A DNA stretch of 64,000 bases from NCBI GenBank assembly GCA_024640365.1, contig JAHEFE010000007.1:1-64000 (forward strand), read 5' to 3'. This document shows positions 1-9,263 of the stretch, in pieces. Positions within the stretch are counted from its first letter, which is position 1. Each line of letters opens with the position of its first letter. A program made the translations under genes and the position numbers. The DNA is from Woeseiaceae bacterium. Lineage in GTDB: Bacteria > Pseudomonadota > Gammaproteobacteria > Steroidobacterales > Woeseiaceae. The notes beneath the pieces were generated by a model. It made no database searches. It saw nothing but the letters and a program-made list of their open reading frames with translations, and was not told the origin of the DNA.

Positions 1-1165
1 ACGGCGGCATTACATCATGTCGTAACACGCGCAGCGGGGGCGTGTTACGCAGCTGTAACAATGATGGCAGCGCAAATCCCACTAATAATAGCGCCGCACT
101 ACCACTGGCAAGCCACACCGGCGCCATGCTGGCCGCCGGCAAATCATCGGCGACAATTCCCGAAAGAAAGCGGGCAAGTAGTTCCTCGGCCGCGAAACCC
201 AGCAGGCTGCCGATGGCAACGCCAATAACACCGAGCATTAGCAGCTGCACAGACGCGACGCCGATAACAAAACCCTGCGTTGCGCCAAGACTTTTCATCA
301 AGGCCACAGTGTCCAGTCGCCGTTGCGCAAACCGCCGCGCTGACATAGCAACTGCAACCGCACTGAGCAGCACACTGAGAATCGCCGTTAACGACAAGAA
401 GCGTTGTGAGCGATCAACTGTATTTCGTACCTGCTCGCTACGATCAGCCTGATTACGCACCCGTACCGACTCGGGCAAATTGGTTTCAAGGAATTTGTTA
501 TATGCCTGCAGCGGACCTTCCTCACCGGCAACCAATAACGCATAGCTCACTCGACTGCCCGTACCAACCAAACCGCTGGCCGGCAAATCAGCCAGGTTCA
601 TAATTAGCGTCGGTGCGAGCGATGAAAAACCACCGGATTGATCGGGTCGATAGGTGAGCACCGAGCTAATCCGAAAAGTGGATTCGCCAATTTCAAGCAC
701 AGCGCCAACATCAGCCTCCAGGCGCGACAGCAGTGTCGGATCCGCCCACACTTCTCCCCGCGGGGGAATGCCATCGGTCACCCGCTGCTCACCAAAAAGC
801 CGATCCGCAATACGCAAACGCCCACGCAAAGGATAGGAGGCCGTGACCGCCGTTATGCTCGTTAGCGAGTTGAGCTCACCTTTAAAAACGACCGTTGGAA
901 ATGACATCATTTCTGCCGTCCGCAAACCCTGTATCTTTGCCTCAGAGAGCAGGTTTGCAGGGATGGGCTCAGGTGATCGCAAGCGAATATCAGCCGCCAG
1001 CACTTCGTTTGCTTGACGGTCAACAGCTCGGCCGATGCGGTCAGCAAGAAAGCCAACCGCCGTCAGTGCGGCTACGGCCAGCGTGATCGCGCCGAGCAAC
1101 ACCAGCAATTCGCCGGAGCGAATTTCACGGCCGAAACTTCGAAAAGCAAACGTCAATACTTTCAT
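1..1165 (-). CDS. ybbP: FtsX-type ABC transporter permease, YbbP family (partial, C-terminal part outside window)
   Basis: Inner-membrane permease subunit of a MacB/FtsX-type ABC system, partner of the adjacent ATPase. The window holds the first 388 or so codons; the gene runs off the left edge, and YbbP proteins are usually about 800 residues. Visible parts are a first membrane segment (about residues 19-40), a long periplasmic domain (about 45-240), then hydrophobic segments at about 255-275, 298-325 and 345-370 as expected of an FtsX domain. The ATG at 1165 overlaps the TGA of the ATPase gene by 4 nt (ATGA), so translation is probably coupled. The tesA-ybbA-ybbP arrangement matches E. coli. 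Substrate unknown; release or transport of lipids or lipoproteins is only a family-level guess. Confidence 0.85.
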   Translation of the reverse strand, partial: MKVLTFAFRSFGREIRSGELLVLLGAITLAVAALTAVGFLADRIGRAVDRQANEVLAADIRLRSPEPIPANLLSEAKIQGLRTAEMMSFPTVVFKGELNSLTSITAVTASYPLRGRLRIADRLFGEQRVTDGIPPRGEVWADPTLLSRLEADVGAVLEIGESTFRISSVLTYRPDQSGGFSSLAPTLIMNLADLPASGLVGTGSRVSYALLVAGEEGPLQAYNKFLETNLPESVRVRNQADRSEQVRNTVDRSQRFLSLTAILSVLLSAVAVAMSARRFAQRRLDTVALMKSLGATQGFVIGVASVQLLMLGVIGVAIGSLLGFAAEELLARFLSGIVADDLPAASMAPVWLASGSAALLLVGFALPSLLQLRNTPPLRVLRHDVMPP

Positions 1166-1869
1166 GCAGCAGCCTGGGAGTCTCTTTGCAGACGCCCCGC
1201 TTCCAACCCGATAATGCGATCGCAACGCCCTGCCAACACTTCGTCATGAGTAACAAGCACCAGCGTGGTCGAAGATGCCTGGTTGAGCTTAAATAGCAGA
1301 TCAACAATGCGCTCTCCGGTGCGACTGTCGAGATTGCCGGTTGGTTCGTCAGCGAACAGTACCGCTGGTTCGGTGGCGAATGCGCGCGCGATAGCAATAC
1401 GCTGTTTCTCGCCACCAGATAATTGTGCCGGATAGTGACTCCAGCGATTCTCCAGCCCAACCTGTTTGAGAATGTCGCGGGCCTTCTCCCTGGCGTCTTC
1501 GACTCCGGTCAACTCCAGCGGCAACATTACGTTTTCTAACGCGTTCAGCGAGGGCACAAGATGGAAGGACTGGAAAACGAAACCAACGTGCGCCGCCCGT
1601 AATAAGGCGCGACCGTCTTCGTCAAGACTGGCGAGATCAATACCGTTCAATTCAACCCGTCCGCCAGTCGGCAGGTCGAGCCCGGCAAGTAATGCCAGTA
1701 AAGTTGACTTGCCGGCACCGGAGGACCCGACTATCGCCACCGATTCGCCGGCCGTAATGGTAAAACTGACTTTATCCAGAATCGTCAGCTTGCCCTCCTG
1801 GCTACTAACCTGTTTACTAACATCTGTTGCAGCAAGAACTATGTTTGATTTTTTCGAAAGTATGGACAT
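1162..1869 (-). CDS. ybbA: ABC transporter ATP-binding protein, YbbA/LolD family
   Basis: ATPase subunit (235 residues) that powers the neighbouring FtsX-type permease from the cytoplasmic face. Walker A GSSGAGKS lies at residues 48-55, the Q-loop in FVFQSF near 98-102, the ABC signature LSGGE at 150-154, and Walker B with its catalytic acid in LFADEP near 171-176. The start is taken as ATG at 1869 because the protein then aligns with the family N-terminus; the ribosome site before it is weak, and a GTG six codons upstream is possible. The start codon overlaps that of the divergent tesA gene inside one CATG. It is the same pairing as E. coli ybbA/tesA. Confidence 0.9.
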   Translation of the reverse strand: MSILSKKSNIVLAATDVSKQVSSQEGKLTILDKVSFTITAGESVAIVGSSGAGKSTLLALLAGLDLPTGGRVELNGIDLASLDEDGRALLRAAHVGFVFQSFHLVPSLNALENVMLPLELTGVEDAREKARDILKQVGLENRWSHYPAQLSGGEKQRIAIARAFATEPAVLFADEPTGNLDSRTGERIVDLLFKLNQASSTTLVLVTHDEVLAGRCDRIIGLEAGRLQRDSQAAA

Positions 1870-2506
1870 GCGAAAACTATTTACCACTCTTCTGTTATTG
1901 ATCGTGCAGAGCGCCCATGGGGGCGTTTCTCCGACCGTGGTCATATTCGGCGACAGCCTTAGTGCGGGTTACGGTCTGGATGTGGATCAATCCTGGACAG
2001 TATTGTTGCAAAACCGCCTTACTGAACAAGGGTACGAACATAAAGTCATCAATGCCAGTATAAGCGGTGATACGACAGAAGGCGGCGCTAATCGCATCGC
2101 AACGACGCTCGAAAAATTCACGCCGGAACTAGTGATTCTGGAGTTAGGCGGTAATGATGGGCTGCGCGGTATATCGCTCGAGCGCATGAAGTATAACTTA
2201 TTGAAAATAATAAAAAAGAGCCGAGACGAGGGCGCAAAAGTCATTGTTCTCGGAATCCGCATACCGACCAACTACGGTCCGAGGTATACTCGGTCATTCG
2301 AACAAGTATATCGGGACATCGCGACCGAGACTGATACACCATGGATAGAGTTTTTCATGGAAAATGTCGCCCTGAACCCAGAGCTTATGCAGGATGATGG
2401 CATACACCCAAATGCTCAAGCGCAACCGATTCTCCTCGAAAACGCGTGGCCTGTTATTCAACAGGCGCTGGACCCCGGTACTGGCGAACAAAAACCCGAT
2501 AGCTAA
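1868..2506 (+). CDS. tesA: Arylesterase / acyl-CoA thioesterase I / lysophospholipase L1 (SGNH hydrolase)
   Basis: Periplasmic SGNH-fold serine esterase of 212 residues that cleaves acyl thioesters and lysophospholipids in its family. Block I FGDSLS carries the nucleophile Ser30, block III GGND is at residues 94-97, and block V DGIH supplies Asp177 and His180. Residues 1-18 form a signal peptide (MRKLF, then a hydrophobic core, ending near AHG). ATG 1868 is preferred over ATG 1862 because GAAAG at 1856-1860 lies 7 nt upstream of it. The gene is divergent from ybbA with overlapping start codons, as in E. coli, though there the two genes do not share bases. fadD follows 71 nt later on the same strand, which fits a lipid-handling group. 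Confidence 0.92.
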   Translation: MRKLFTTLLLLIVQSAHGGVSPTVVIFGDSLSAGYGLDVDQSWTVLLQNRLTEQGYEHKVINASISGDTTEGGANRIATTLEKFTPELVILELGGNDGLRGISLERMKYNLLKIIKKSRDEGAKVIVLGIRIPTNYGPRYTRSFEQVYRDIATETDTPWIEFFMENVALNPELMQDDGIHPNAQAQPILLENAWPVIQQALDPGTGEQKPDS

Positions 2507-2577
2507 CTACAAAAACTGCGGAACCCCACAATAATCGGAGGCAACCGCAGCACATTGCACTGACACAGGACAAGACA

Positions 2578-4263
2578 GTGGAAAAAATCTGGCTAAAATC
2601 GTACCCGAAAGGAGTCCCCGAATTCATCCCCGAGAGCAAGTTTCACTCCTTGCGAGACATGCTCGATAGCGCCTTTACAGAACATGCTGACAAGCCCTGT
2701 TACGACAATATGGGCAGCAGGCTTAGTTTTCGGAAAGTTGATCAGCTCTCTGCCCAATTTGGCGCCTATTTGCAAAAAAAAGTAGGCATGGTTAAGGGCG
2801 AGCGGATTGCGATCATGCTGCCCAACTTAATGCAGTATCCGGTCGCCATGTACGGTGCACTACGCGCAGGCCTGGTCGTCGTCAATGTCAATCCACTGTA
2901 TACGGCAAGAGAGCTCAAGCATCAGCTGAGGGATTCCGGTGCAACAACTATTCTGATTCTTGAAAATTTTGCACATGTACTGCAAGAAGTTATTGCGGAC
3001 ACAAGTATCAAAACTGTCATATGCAGCCGCGTAGGCGACATGTTGCAATTCCCGCGCAGCGCCGTTACCAACTTCGTCGTCAAATATATCAGGAAGAGAG
3101 TCCCGGCCTTCAGCCTGCCAGGTGCCATAAGCTTTCGATCGGCACTTAGAGAGGGCGCTGGAGAAAATCTCGAACATATTGAGATTGGTCTCGCTGACCT
3201 GGCTTTTCTGCAGTACACGGGCGGCACGACGGGATTGTCGAAAGGCGCCATGCTGAGCCATCGCAATCTCGTCGCCAACGTTGAGCAGGCGATTGCGTGG
3301 ACTGCCGAAACCCTCGATCGTGACGAGGATGAGGAGCTAATAGCTATTGCGGCCCTGCCGCTGTACCACTCCTTCGCGCTGCAAAGTAATTGTTTTTGCA
3401 TCATGGTCCAGGGCGGCCTGAATGTGTTGATCACAGACCCAAGAGACATGGCAGGCTTTGTTGCTGAAATGGCGAAATACAGATTCAGCTACTTCACAGG
3501 AGTTAATACGCTGTTCGTCAGTCTATTGAATACGCCCGGCTTCGATAAATGCGATTTTAGCGGATTGCGACTGTCTATCGGGGGCGGCATGGCAGTACAA
3601 GAGGCCGTCGCTCGCAAGTGGAAGAAGATTACAGGCACCGTCATCGTGCAGGGATATGGTTTGACCGAGACATCACCAACAGCCGTCGTCCATCTTGTTG
3701 ACAGCGAGCGCTTTGACGGCTCGATTGGCCTGCCCGTTTCATCGACCTCGATTCAAATCTGTGATGACGACGGCAAACCATTAGCTATTGGCGAACTCGG
3801 CGAAATCTGTATCAAGGGCCCGCAGGTTATGGAGGGCTACTGGAATAACCCTGAGGAAACCGCCAAAGTAATGATGCCCGGTGGCTGGCTGCGGACCGGT
3901 GATATCGGCCGCATGGACAAGGGCGGATTTATTTATATTGAGGATCGCAAAAAAGACATGATCCTCGTTTCCGGCTTTAATGTATTTCCCAATGAAATAG
4001 AAAGCGTCGCCGTTGAACTGGATGGGGTGGTTGAAGCGGCAGCTGTCGGCGTACCGGATGAAAAATCCGGAGAAATTGTCAAATTATTCGTGGTCAAAAA
4101 CAAACCCGAACTAACTGCCGCAGAAATCATCGCACACTGCCGCAAAAACCTTACCGGTTACAAGATTCCAAAAGAAGTCATATTCCGTAACGAACTTCCG
4201 AAAACCAATGTCGGTAAGATTTTGCGACGCGAACTGCGCGACGAGGCTATCGCCAGGGGCTAA
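2578..4263 (+). CDS. fadD: Long-chain fatty acid-CoA ligase
   Basis: Acyl-CoA synthetase of 561 residues that activates fatty acids with ATP and CoA for beta-oxidation. The AMP-binding P-loop starting YTGGTTGLSKG is at residues 213-223, a GYGLTETSP motif is near 359-367, a hinge with RTGDIG near 441-446, and the C-terminal catalytic Lys in NVGKIL is residue 547. The N-terminus (MEKIWLKSYPKGVP) lines up with E. coli FadD, which supports the GTG start at 2578; AGGA lies just upstream. Length matches the family (about 560). It probably shares transcription with tesA. It converges on hemE with 44 nt between the stop codons. Confidence 0.95.
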   Translation: MEKIWLKSYPKGVPEFIPESKFHSLRDMLDSAFTEHADKPCYDNMGSRLSFRKVDQLSAQFGAYLQKKVGMVKGERIAIMLPNLMQYPVAMYGALRAGLVVVNVNPLYTARELKHQLRDSGATTILILENFAHVLQEVIADTSIKTVICSRVGDMLQFPRSAVTNFVVKYIRKRVPAFSLPGAISFRSALREGAGENLEHIEIGLADLAFLQYTGGTTGLSKGAMLSHRNLVANVEQAIAWTAETLDRDEDEELIAIAALPLYHSFALQSNCFCIMVQGGLNVLITDPRDMAGFVAEMAKYRFSYFTGVNTLFVSLLNTPGFDKCDFSGLRLSIGGGMAVQEAVARKWKKITGTVIVQGYGLTETSPTAVVHLVDSERFDGSIGLPVSSTSIQICDDDGKPLAIGELGEICIKGPQVMEGYWNNPEETAKVMMPGGWLRTGDIGRMDKGGFIYIEDRKKDMILVSGFNVFPNEIESVAVELDGVVEAAAVGVPDEKSGEIVKLFVVKNKPELTAAEIIAHCRKNLTGYKIPKEVIFRNELPKTNVGKILRRELRDEAIARG

Positions 4264-4304
4264 GGAGCCTCAGATTGATTCATGAACGGCCGGCTCCGAG
4301 TCCA
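4264..4304 (+). repeat. Degenerate inverted repeat, copy 1 (pairs with 6307-6346)
   Basis: This 41-nt stretch directly after the fadD stop is about 34/41 identical to the minus strand of 6307-6346, including a run of 16 identical bases (GATTGATTCATGAACG, 4273-4288). The second copy covers the last codons and 3' flank of dgt. The two copies are inverted and bracket hemE-pyrF. Each also contains a small self-complementary pair (GGAGCC with GGCTCC here). The identity was counted by eye. Confidence 0.6.
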
Positions 4305-4307
4305 AAA

Positions 4308-5390
4308 TCAATCAGAGGTTCCCTGATCGTGATAGGCGGGGCTTAAGCGATGTACCGCATCTACCATGATTTCAACATTCGCCGGATCAATATCCGGCGT
4401 GATGCCGTGCCCCAGGTTGAATACGTGGCCAGGACCACGGCCGTAACTTGCGAGGACCTCTGCAACGCTCTTCTCGATCACCTCCGCGGACTCGCTCAAG
4501 ATCGACGGCATCATATTACCTTGCAGCGCAACGCGATCCTGAACGAACTCACGAGCCTGAGCGAGCGACGTGGTCCAATCCACGCCAAGAGCATCACAAC
4601 CAGTCTCTGCCATATCGGCAAGCAGCGGACCCGCCCCTTTCGTGAACAGAACAACAGGGATGCGCTGCCCATCAACTTCACGATCCAGGCCATCAACAAT
4701 TTTCTGCATATTGGCCAGTGAAAAACGACGGTAATCATCAGGTTCGAGAGCGCCACCCCAGGTATCAAAAATCATGACGGCCTGTGCACCCGCTTCAATC
4801 TGGGCATTGAGATAGTTAGTGGTTGTGACGGCAACTGTATCCAGTAGTTGCTCCAGCAATGCTGGCTGCTCGGCCATCAGGCCCTTGATGCGCGGAAATT
4901 CGCGACTTGAACCGCCCTCTACCATGTAAGTTCCAACTGTCCATGGGCTGCCAGCAAAGCCAATCAATGGCACCATGCCATCAAGCTCACGACGAATCAG
5001 CGACACGGCGTCTGTCACGTATTTCAATTCCGTACCTATGTCGGGTATAGCTAACTGCTTGATCTGTGCCGCCGTGCGAATCGGCTTGCTAAATTTCGGC
5101 CCCTCTCCAGTCTCGAAATGCAAACCAAGACCCATAGCGTCGGGGACCGTCAGGATATCGGAAAACAGGATCGCAGCATCCAGGCGATAGCGTCGCAGGG
5201 GCTGCATGGTCACTTCGCACGCAAGCTCGGGATTTCCGCACAGGCTCATGAAATCACCTGCCTGCGCTCGGGTCGCCCGATACTCGGGCAGATAGCGTCC
5301 GGCCTGGCGCATGATCCACATGGGGGTGCGCGGTACAGGTTGACGCATCAGCGCCCTCAGAAACAGGTCATTTTTTAGTGCAACGGGCAT
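4308..5390 (-). CDS. hemE: Uroporphyrinogen decarboxylase
   Basis: Cytosolic enzyme of 360 residues that removes four carboxyl groups from uroporphyrinogen III to give coproporphyrinogen III in heme synthesis. The signature [18 protein letters not shown] lies near the N-terminus, with the substrate-binding arginines and the FSDILT segment containing the conserved Asp further on. A second family motif, GFAGSPWTV, follows. ATG 5390 shares its A with the pyrF stop (TGATG), so expression is translationally coupled to pyrF. Heme from this pathway would feed the cytochrome oxidase encoded at 33-39 kb. The 3' end converges on fadD. Confidence 0.96.
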   Translation of the reverse strand: MPVALKNDLFLRALMRQPVPRTPMWIMRQAGRYLPEYRATRAQAGDFMSLCGNPELACEVTMQPLRRYRLDAAILFSDILTVPDAMGLGLHFETGEGPKFSKPIRTAAQIKQLAIPDIGTELKYVTDAVSLIRRELDGMVPLIGFAGSPWTVGTYMVEGGSSREFPRIKGLMAEQPALLEQLLDTVAVTTTNYLNAQIEAGAQAVMIFDTWGGALEPDDYRRFSLANMQKIVDGLDREVDGQRIPVVLFTKGAGPLLADMAETGCDALGVDWTTSLAQAREFVQDRVALQGNMMPSILSESAEVIEKSVAEVLASYGRGPGHVFNLGHGITPDIDPANVEIMVDAVHRLSPAYHDQGTSD

Positions 5391-6109
5391 CAAGCGTCTC
5401 CAAACTGGCTGGCAATTGTTGTTTGTATATTTTCTGCGGCAGCGCGCGGGCTGCTCGCATCACGTATTGGTCGGCCTACAACGATATAGTCTGCGCCATT
5501 CGTGAATGCCTGTTCGACACTTACTACGCGCTTCTGATCATCTTCCGGGCGGTTATCGACTGGACGAATTCCAGGAGTGATAACCAATAATTTTGAATCG
5601 ATGTATTCACGCAACTTTGGCGCTTCCAGTCCGGACGATATAACACCGTCACAACCACTTTCCAGCGCACGCCGGGCACGCGACAAGACCAGCGCGCCTA
5701 CGTCGCAGGCAAAACCGAGATCATCCAGGTCACCGCGATCGAGGCTGGTTAATACAGTTACGGCCAATACTTTTAAATCGTCGCCCTTGTTTGCCGCCGC
5801 CGCTTCCATAATCGCCTGGTTACCATGCACTGTTACGAAACTCGCGCCCCGGTCCTTAAGCTGTCTGACCGCGGAACCAACCGTGGCCGGCACATCGAAA
5901 AACTTGAGGTCCGCAAACACTTTCTTATCGCGTGCGAGCATCCAGTCCAGTAACTCGAAATAGCCCCCGCTCATCATGAGCTCAAGGCCCAGCTTGTAAA
6001 AAGTTACCGAATCGCCAAGCTCATTGGCCAATTCTTTTGCCCTGTCGCAATCCGGCACGTCCATTGCGAAAATGAGGCGGTCCGATGTATTTATGTTCTT
6101 GTCGTTCAC
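5390..6109 (-). CDS. pyrF: Orotidine 5'-phosphate decarboxylase
   Basis: Last step of de novo UMP synthesis, decarboxylating OMP; 239 residues, the short bacterial (group I) form. The catalytic segment DLKFFD is at residues 67-72 with Lys69, and the phosphate-binding end VVGRPI is near the C-terminus. The GTG at 6109 is chosen as start because GGAG lies 5 nt upstream and the N-terminus then fits the family; an in-frame ATG at 6160 would add 17 unlikely residues. The stop overlaps the hemE start. A pyrF-hemE pair is unusual, and the pair is flanked by an inverted repeat. Confidence 0.95.
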   Translation of the reverse strand: MNDKNINTSDRLIFAMDVPDCDRAKELANELGDSVTFYKLGLELMMSGGYFELLDWMLARDKKVFADLKFFDVPATVGSAVRQLKDRGASFVTVHGNQAIMEAAAANKGDDLKVLAVTVLTSLDRGDLDDLGFACDVGALVLSRARRALESGCDGVISSGLEAPKLREYIDSKLLVITPGIRPVDNRPEDDQKRVVSVEQAFTNGADYIVVGRPIRDASSPRAAAENIQTTIASQFGDA

Positions 6110-6300
6110 ACGTACTCCATTCGCGGCTAGGTGGCGCTGCATTCTAGCATTGGCAGGCACATTGCTCGGCTGTGTTTTCTACCTAGGGGCCCCTTGATTA
6201 ATTCTGGACGTGACGATGACGGGCTCAATACTTTTAAACTCGAGGCACAGAACGCCGGTAATTGAAGGGCTATAGCCTAGCTTTGCACCACAGAAGCTGG

Positions 6301-6320
6301 CTGCTCTGGACTCAGAGCAG
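6301..6320. repeat. Perfect 7-bp inverted repeat at the dgt 3' end
   Basis: CTGCTCT and AGAGCAG flank a 6-nt spacer 5 nt beyond the dgt stop codon. On the dgt strand it would form a short hairpin without a following U-tract, so it may stabilise or help to end the transcript rather than act as a classical intrinsic terminator. A second palindrome, AGGGGCCCCT, lies upstream of pyrF near 6184-6193. Confidence 0.4.
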
Positions 6321-6346
6321 TCGTTCATGAATCAATCAAAGGCTGC
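6307..6346 (-). repeat. Degenerate inverted repeat, copy 2 (pairs with 4264-4304)
   Basis: Minus-strand copy of the 41-nt element after fadD. It includes the final dgt codons, the TGA at 6325-6327 and the first 18 nt of 3' flank. Its best block, 6322-6337, is the exact reverse complement of 4273-4288. Because part of it is coding, dgt is the likelier source and the fadD-side copy the likelier remnant. That direction is inference. Confidence 0.6.
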
Positions 6347-7497
6347 TTGGACAGGCGGCTTTGCTCGGAAATCGCGAAGCGATCTGTCATTCCGGCGATG
6401 TAATCCGCAACCACGCGCGCTTTGCCGCTCGTGTCGCCGTTAGCAACAGCGCGCGCCGCTGATTCTGCAAAATCCGCCGGCATTGTCGATGGTGTATTCA
6501 TGTACGCAGCAAACAGTTGCTCAACAGTCTGGGCCGCCTTACGGGTCATACTGAGAACTCGCTCGTGGCGATACATACTGCCATTGAGGAAGCGCTTGAG
6601 CTCCTGATGCTTGGCCAGGACATCGGTACTGAACGCGACAAGCGGTCCGGGCTGGTTGCGTACATCATCAATGGTCGCCGGCTCCGCGCTCTCAATACGC
6701 CGCCGGGTCTCCTCAACCAGGTCCGTAACCACATAATTAATCATGCGACGGATGACTTCGTAGATCAGCCGCCGATCCTCAAGCTGGGGATAGAGGCGAT
6801 GCACTTCCAGGTATTGCTCCTCAAAAAGGACCTGTTCTCGCAGCATGTCGAGGCTAATGAGTCCGGCGCGAAAGCCATCATCGACGTCATGATTATTATA
6901 GGCGATGGCATCTGCCAGATTGGCAATCTGCGCTTCCAGGCCCGGCTGTTGTCGCTTTAAGAAACGCTCACCTATGTCACCCAACTCTCGCGCATTGCGA
7001 GCAGAACAATGCTTCAGTATTCCCTCGCGGGTTTCGTAAGTCAGATTGAGTCCCGGGAATTCGGCGTACTTGGCCTCAAGCACGTCCACTACTCGCAACG
7101 ACTGCAAGTTATGCTCAAAGCCACCGTACTCGCTCATGCACTTGTTCAGCGCATCCTGCCCGGAATGACCGAAGGGGGTGTGACCCAAATCATGGGCCAG
7201 CGAAATCGCCTCCACCAACGGTTCATTCAAACCCAGCGCCAATGCAACCGTGCGTGCAATCTGCGCGACCTCAAGTGAATGAGTCAGCCGCGTTCGATAC
7301 AAGTCTCCCTCGTGATTTACAAAAACCTGGGTCTTGTACACGAGCCGCCGAAAAGCCGTCGAATGCACGATACGATCGCGATCGCGCTGGTATTCTCCGC
7401 GATAAGCTGTGGGGTTTTCTGGATAACGACGCCCTCTGCTCTGCGCCTCTTGGGCGGCGTAGGGCTGCAATTCAGGATGCGTTCGTTGTATTGCCAC
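6325..7497 (-). CDS. dgt: Deoxyguanosinetriphosphate triphosphohydrolase-like protein (HD domain)
   Basis: HD-superfamily dNTP triphosphohydrolase (390 residues), the shorter type found in many proteobacteria, splitting dNTPs to nucleoside and triphosphate. Metal ligands are visible: His73 in RLTHSLEVAQ, His102-Asp103 in SLAHDLGHTPFGHSG, and a later Asp in the DAIAYNNHDVDD segment. The start is GTG at 7497, 3 nt after the aroB stop, so it is likely translated from the aroK-aroB message. E. coli Dgt is longer (about 505), and the true substrate range of this form is uncertain. Its 3' end forms part of the inverted repeat around hemE-pyrF. Confidence 0.9.
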   Translation of the reverse strand: MAIQRTHPELQPYAAQEAQSRGRRYPENPTAYRGEYQRDRDRIVHSTAFRRLVYKTQVFVNHEGDLYRTRLTHSLEVAQIARTVALALGLNEPLVEAISLAHDLGHTPFGHSGQDALNKCMSEYGGFEHNLQSLRVVDVLEAKYAEFPGLNLTYETREGILKHCSARNARELGDIGERFLKRQQPGLEAQIANLADAIAYNNHDVDDGFRAGLISLDMLREQVLFEEQYLEVHRLYPQLEDRRLIYEVIRRMINYVVTDLVEETRRRIESAEPATIDDVRNQPGPLVAFSTDVLAKHQELKRFLNGSMYRHERVLSMTRKAAQTVEQLFAAYMNTPSTMPADFAESAARAVANGDTSGKARVVADYIAGMTDRFAISEQSRLSKQPLIDS

Positions 7498-7500
7498 TGC

Positions 7501-8583
7501 TTAGGTCGCCTTGTTGTCCGCCCAGGACAAAACACGCTGCAGCTCATCTACCTTGTAGTCGCTACGCACAGCTGCTCTGCCGACACCGTCGAGCAAGACG
7601 AGGCGCAGCTGCCCAGAGAGCACTTTCTTATCCATCGACATCGCATCGGAGAGGGCCTCGCCTCCGACAATCGGCGGCTGCACTGGCAGACCTGCGGCCG
7701 CGATAATTTGACGAATTCGGCTACGCTCGGCAGCGGTTAGGTTACTCAACTCAGCAGCCATTATCATTCCAGCCGCCACGGCTTCCCCATGCAACCACTC
7801 GCCGTAGCCAACGCAGCTTTCGATGGCATGGGCAAAGGTATGACCAAAGTTTAAATGCGCCCGGGAACCCTGTTCCTTTTCATCCTGAGCAACAACAGCG
7901 GCCTTTATTTCACATGAGCGCAGCACCGCATGGCCGAGGGCATCGCAATCTCTGGCCAGCAACTTATCCAGATTAGCCTCAATCCAGTCGAGGTAGGCCG
8001 CATCGGCAATCAAGCCATGCTTAATAACCTCCGCCAGGCCGGCACGAAATTCTCGTTCCGGCAAAGTTAGCAATGTATCAGTGTCGATAAGCACCACGCG
8101 AGGCTGATGAAATGCACCGATGAGGTTTTTACCCTCAGGGTGGTTGACGCCCGTCTTGCCACCAACGGAAGCGTCCACCTGTGCCAGCAGAGTAGTCGGC
8201 ACCTGAATGAAATTAACGCCACGCATATAGCAGGCCGCCGCGAAGCCAGTCATGTCGCCTATAACACCACCACCCAGCGCAATTAACGTGGTATCGCGAT
8301 TTGCCGTATTGAAAACCAGACTGTCGAGAATAGCCTCTACGGTAGCCAGGGTTTTATAGGCCTCGCCATCGGGCAGGCACAGGGAATTTATTTCGCTGCC
8401 GGTCAGACAGCTACGTAGCTTTTCCAGGTACAACGGCTCGACTGTCTCGTTACTCACTATCAGACAGTCCCTGCCCGCGAGCCACGGGGCCAGCGAAAAA
8501 CCTTTTTTCAGCAGCCCATGACCGATGATTATTGGGTAACTATTACTGCCAAGATGTACTGTCAGGGATTGATGTCCTGTCAC
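7501..8583 (-). CDS. aroB: 3-dehydroquinate synthase
   Basis: Second shikimate-pathway enzyme (360 residues); it cyclises DAHP to 3-dehydroquinate using NAD and a metal. The NAD-binding glycine run is in ALGGGVIGDMTGF (about residues 102-114). The segment KTGVNHPEGKN and the metal-site histidines in HGEAVAAGM and the FGHTFAHAIE motif are present. The start is GTG at 8583. It lies 85 nt downstream of aroK, the same order as in most gammaproteobacteria (pilQ-aroK-aroB). Confidence 0.96.
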   Translation of the reverse strand: MTGHQSLTVHLGSNSYPIIIGHGLLKKGFSLAPWLAGRDCLIVSNETVEPLYLEKLRSCLTGSEINSLCLPDGEAYKTLATVEAILDSLVFNTANRDTTLIALGGGVIGDMTGFAAACYMRGVNFIQVPTTLLAQVDASVGGKTGVNHPEGKNLIGAFHQPRVVLIDTDTLLTLPEREFRAGLAEVIKHGLIADAAYLDWIEANLDKLLARDCDALGHAVLRSCEIKAAVVAQDEKEQGSRAHLNFGHTFAHAIESCVGYGEWLHGEAVAAGMIMAAELSNLTAAERSRIRQIIAAAGLPVQPPIVGGEALSDAMSMDKKVLSGQLRLVLLDGVGRAAVRSDYKVDELQRVLSWADNKAT

Positions 8584-8668
8584 GCTCTGTTCCCGGGTTA
8601 TTTACCAAATGCAGAGAGTAACCGATTTGCGCCACAAGTAGGATGCTCGGGAATGCGGCAGCGGGGAA

Positions 8669-9178
8669 TTAGAGAGATTTGATAATCTCATCGACAACTA
8701 CCTGGACCCGTTGACCATCGGTATCCACAATCAGGTCAGCTATCTCGTTGTACATTGCGTCTCGAGTCTCCATGAGGCTCGCAAGAACTTCCTCATGATC
8801 ATCGCCCACGAGCATCGGTCGTTCGCGGCCGCGACGAGTCCGCTGCAATTGTTGTGCAACGCTGGTACGCAAATAGACCACGAAACCCCGTGCACCCAAA
8901 GAGCTTCTACTCGCCGGATCAACCACGGCGCCACCACCCGTAGCGAGCACAACACCATCGCGCTTCGACAGATCATCAATAACCACCGCTTCACGCTTGC
9001 GGAATCCCGCCTCACCTTCTTTTTCGAAGATGAATGAAATATCAACACCCGTGCGCGCCTCGATTTCGTCGTCGCTATCTACAAACTGTAAATGCAGACT
9101 GCGCGCAAGTTCGCGGCCAACGGCCGACTTGCCCGCACCCATTGGGCCAATCAGGAATATATTTTTAGGTTGTATCAT
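8669..9178 (-). CDS. aroK: Shikimate kinase
   Basis: Phosphorylates shikimate with ATP; 169 residues, the usual size. Walker A GPMGAGKS is at residues 11-18, the DSDDEIE segment holds shikimate- and metal-binding acids near 34-40, GGG at 81-83 binds shikimate, and the lid region RGRERPML follows. ATG 9178 is the only good start. It sits downstream of pilQ, with a strong intrinsic terminator between them at 9202-9233, so aroK needs either read-through or its own promoter in the short gap. Confidence 0.96.
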   Translation of the reverse strand: MIQPKNIFLIGPMGAGKSAVGRELARSLHLQFVDSDDEIEARTGVDISFIFEKEGEAGFRKREAVVIDDLSKRDGVVLATGGGAVVDPASRSSLGARGFVVYLRTSVAQQLQRTRRGRERPMLVGDDHEEVLASLMETRDAMYNEIADLIVDTDGQRVQVVVDEIIKSL

Positions 9179-9201
9179 TGCTTGTTTCTGGTCGTAAAAC
9201 G

Positions 9202-9233
9202 GTAAAAAGCCAACCCAGAGGTTGGCTTTTTAC
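9202..9233 (-). terminator. Intrinsic terminator of the pilMNOPQ operon
   Basis: A 14-bp perfect stem (9202-9215 with 9220-9233) encloses the 4-nt loop CAGA. The top of the stem is GC-rich and the base is A5/T5, so the leftward transcript ends its stem in a U-run. It lies between the pilQ stop (9264) and the aroK start (9178). The A/T symmetry would let it work in both directions, but only leftward genes are present. Confidence 0.85.
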
Positions 9234-9263
9234 ACTTCTTACCTGCGCCGAGAAAATCCCGGC

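Noticed and set aside
1466-2506. 346-codon reading of the tesA frame
   Set aside because: The extra 134 codons overlap ybbA on the other strand; TesA homology begins at 1868.
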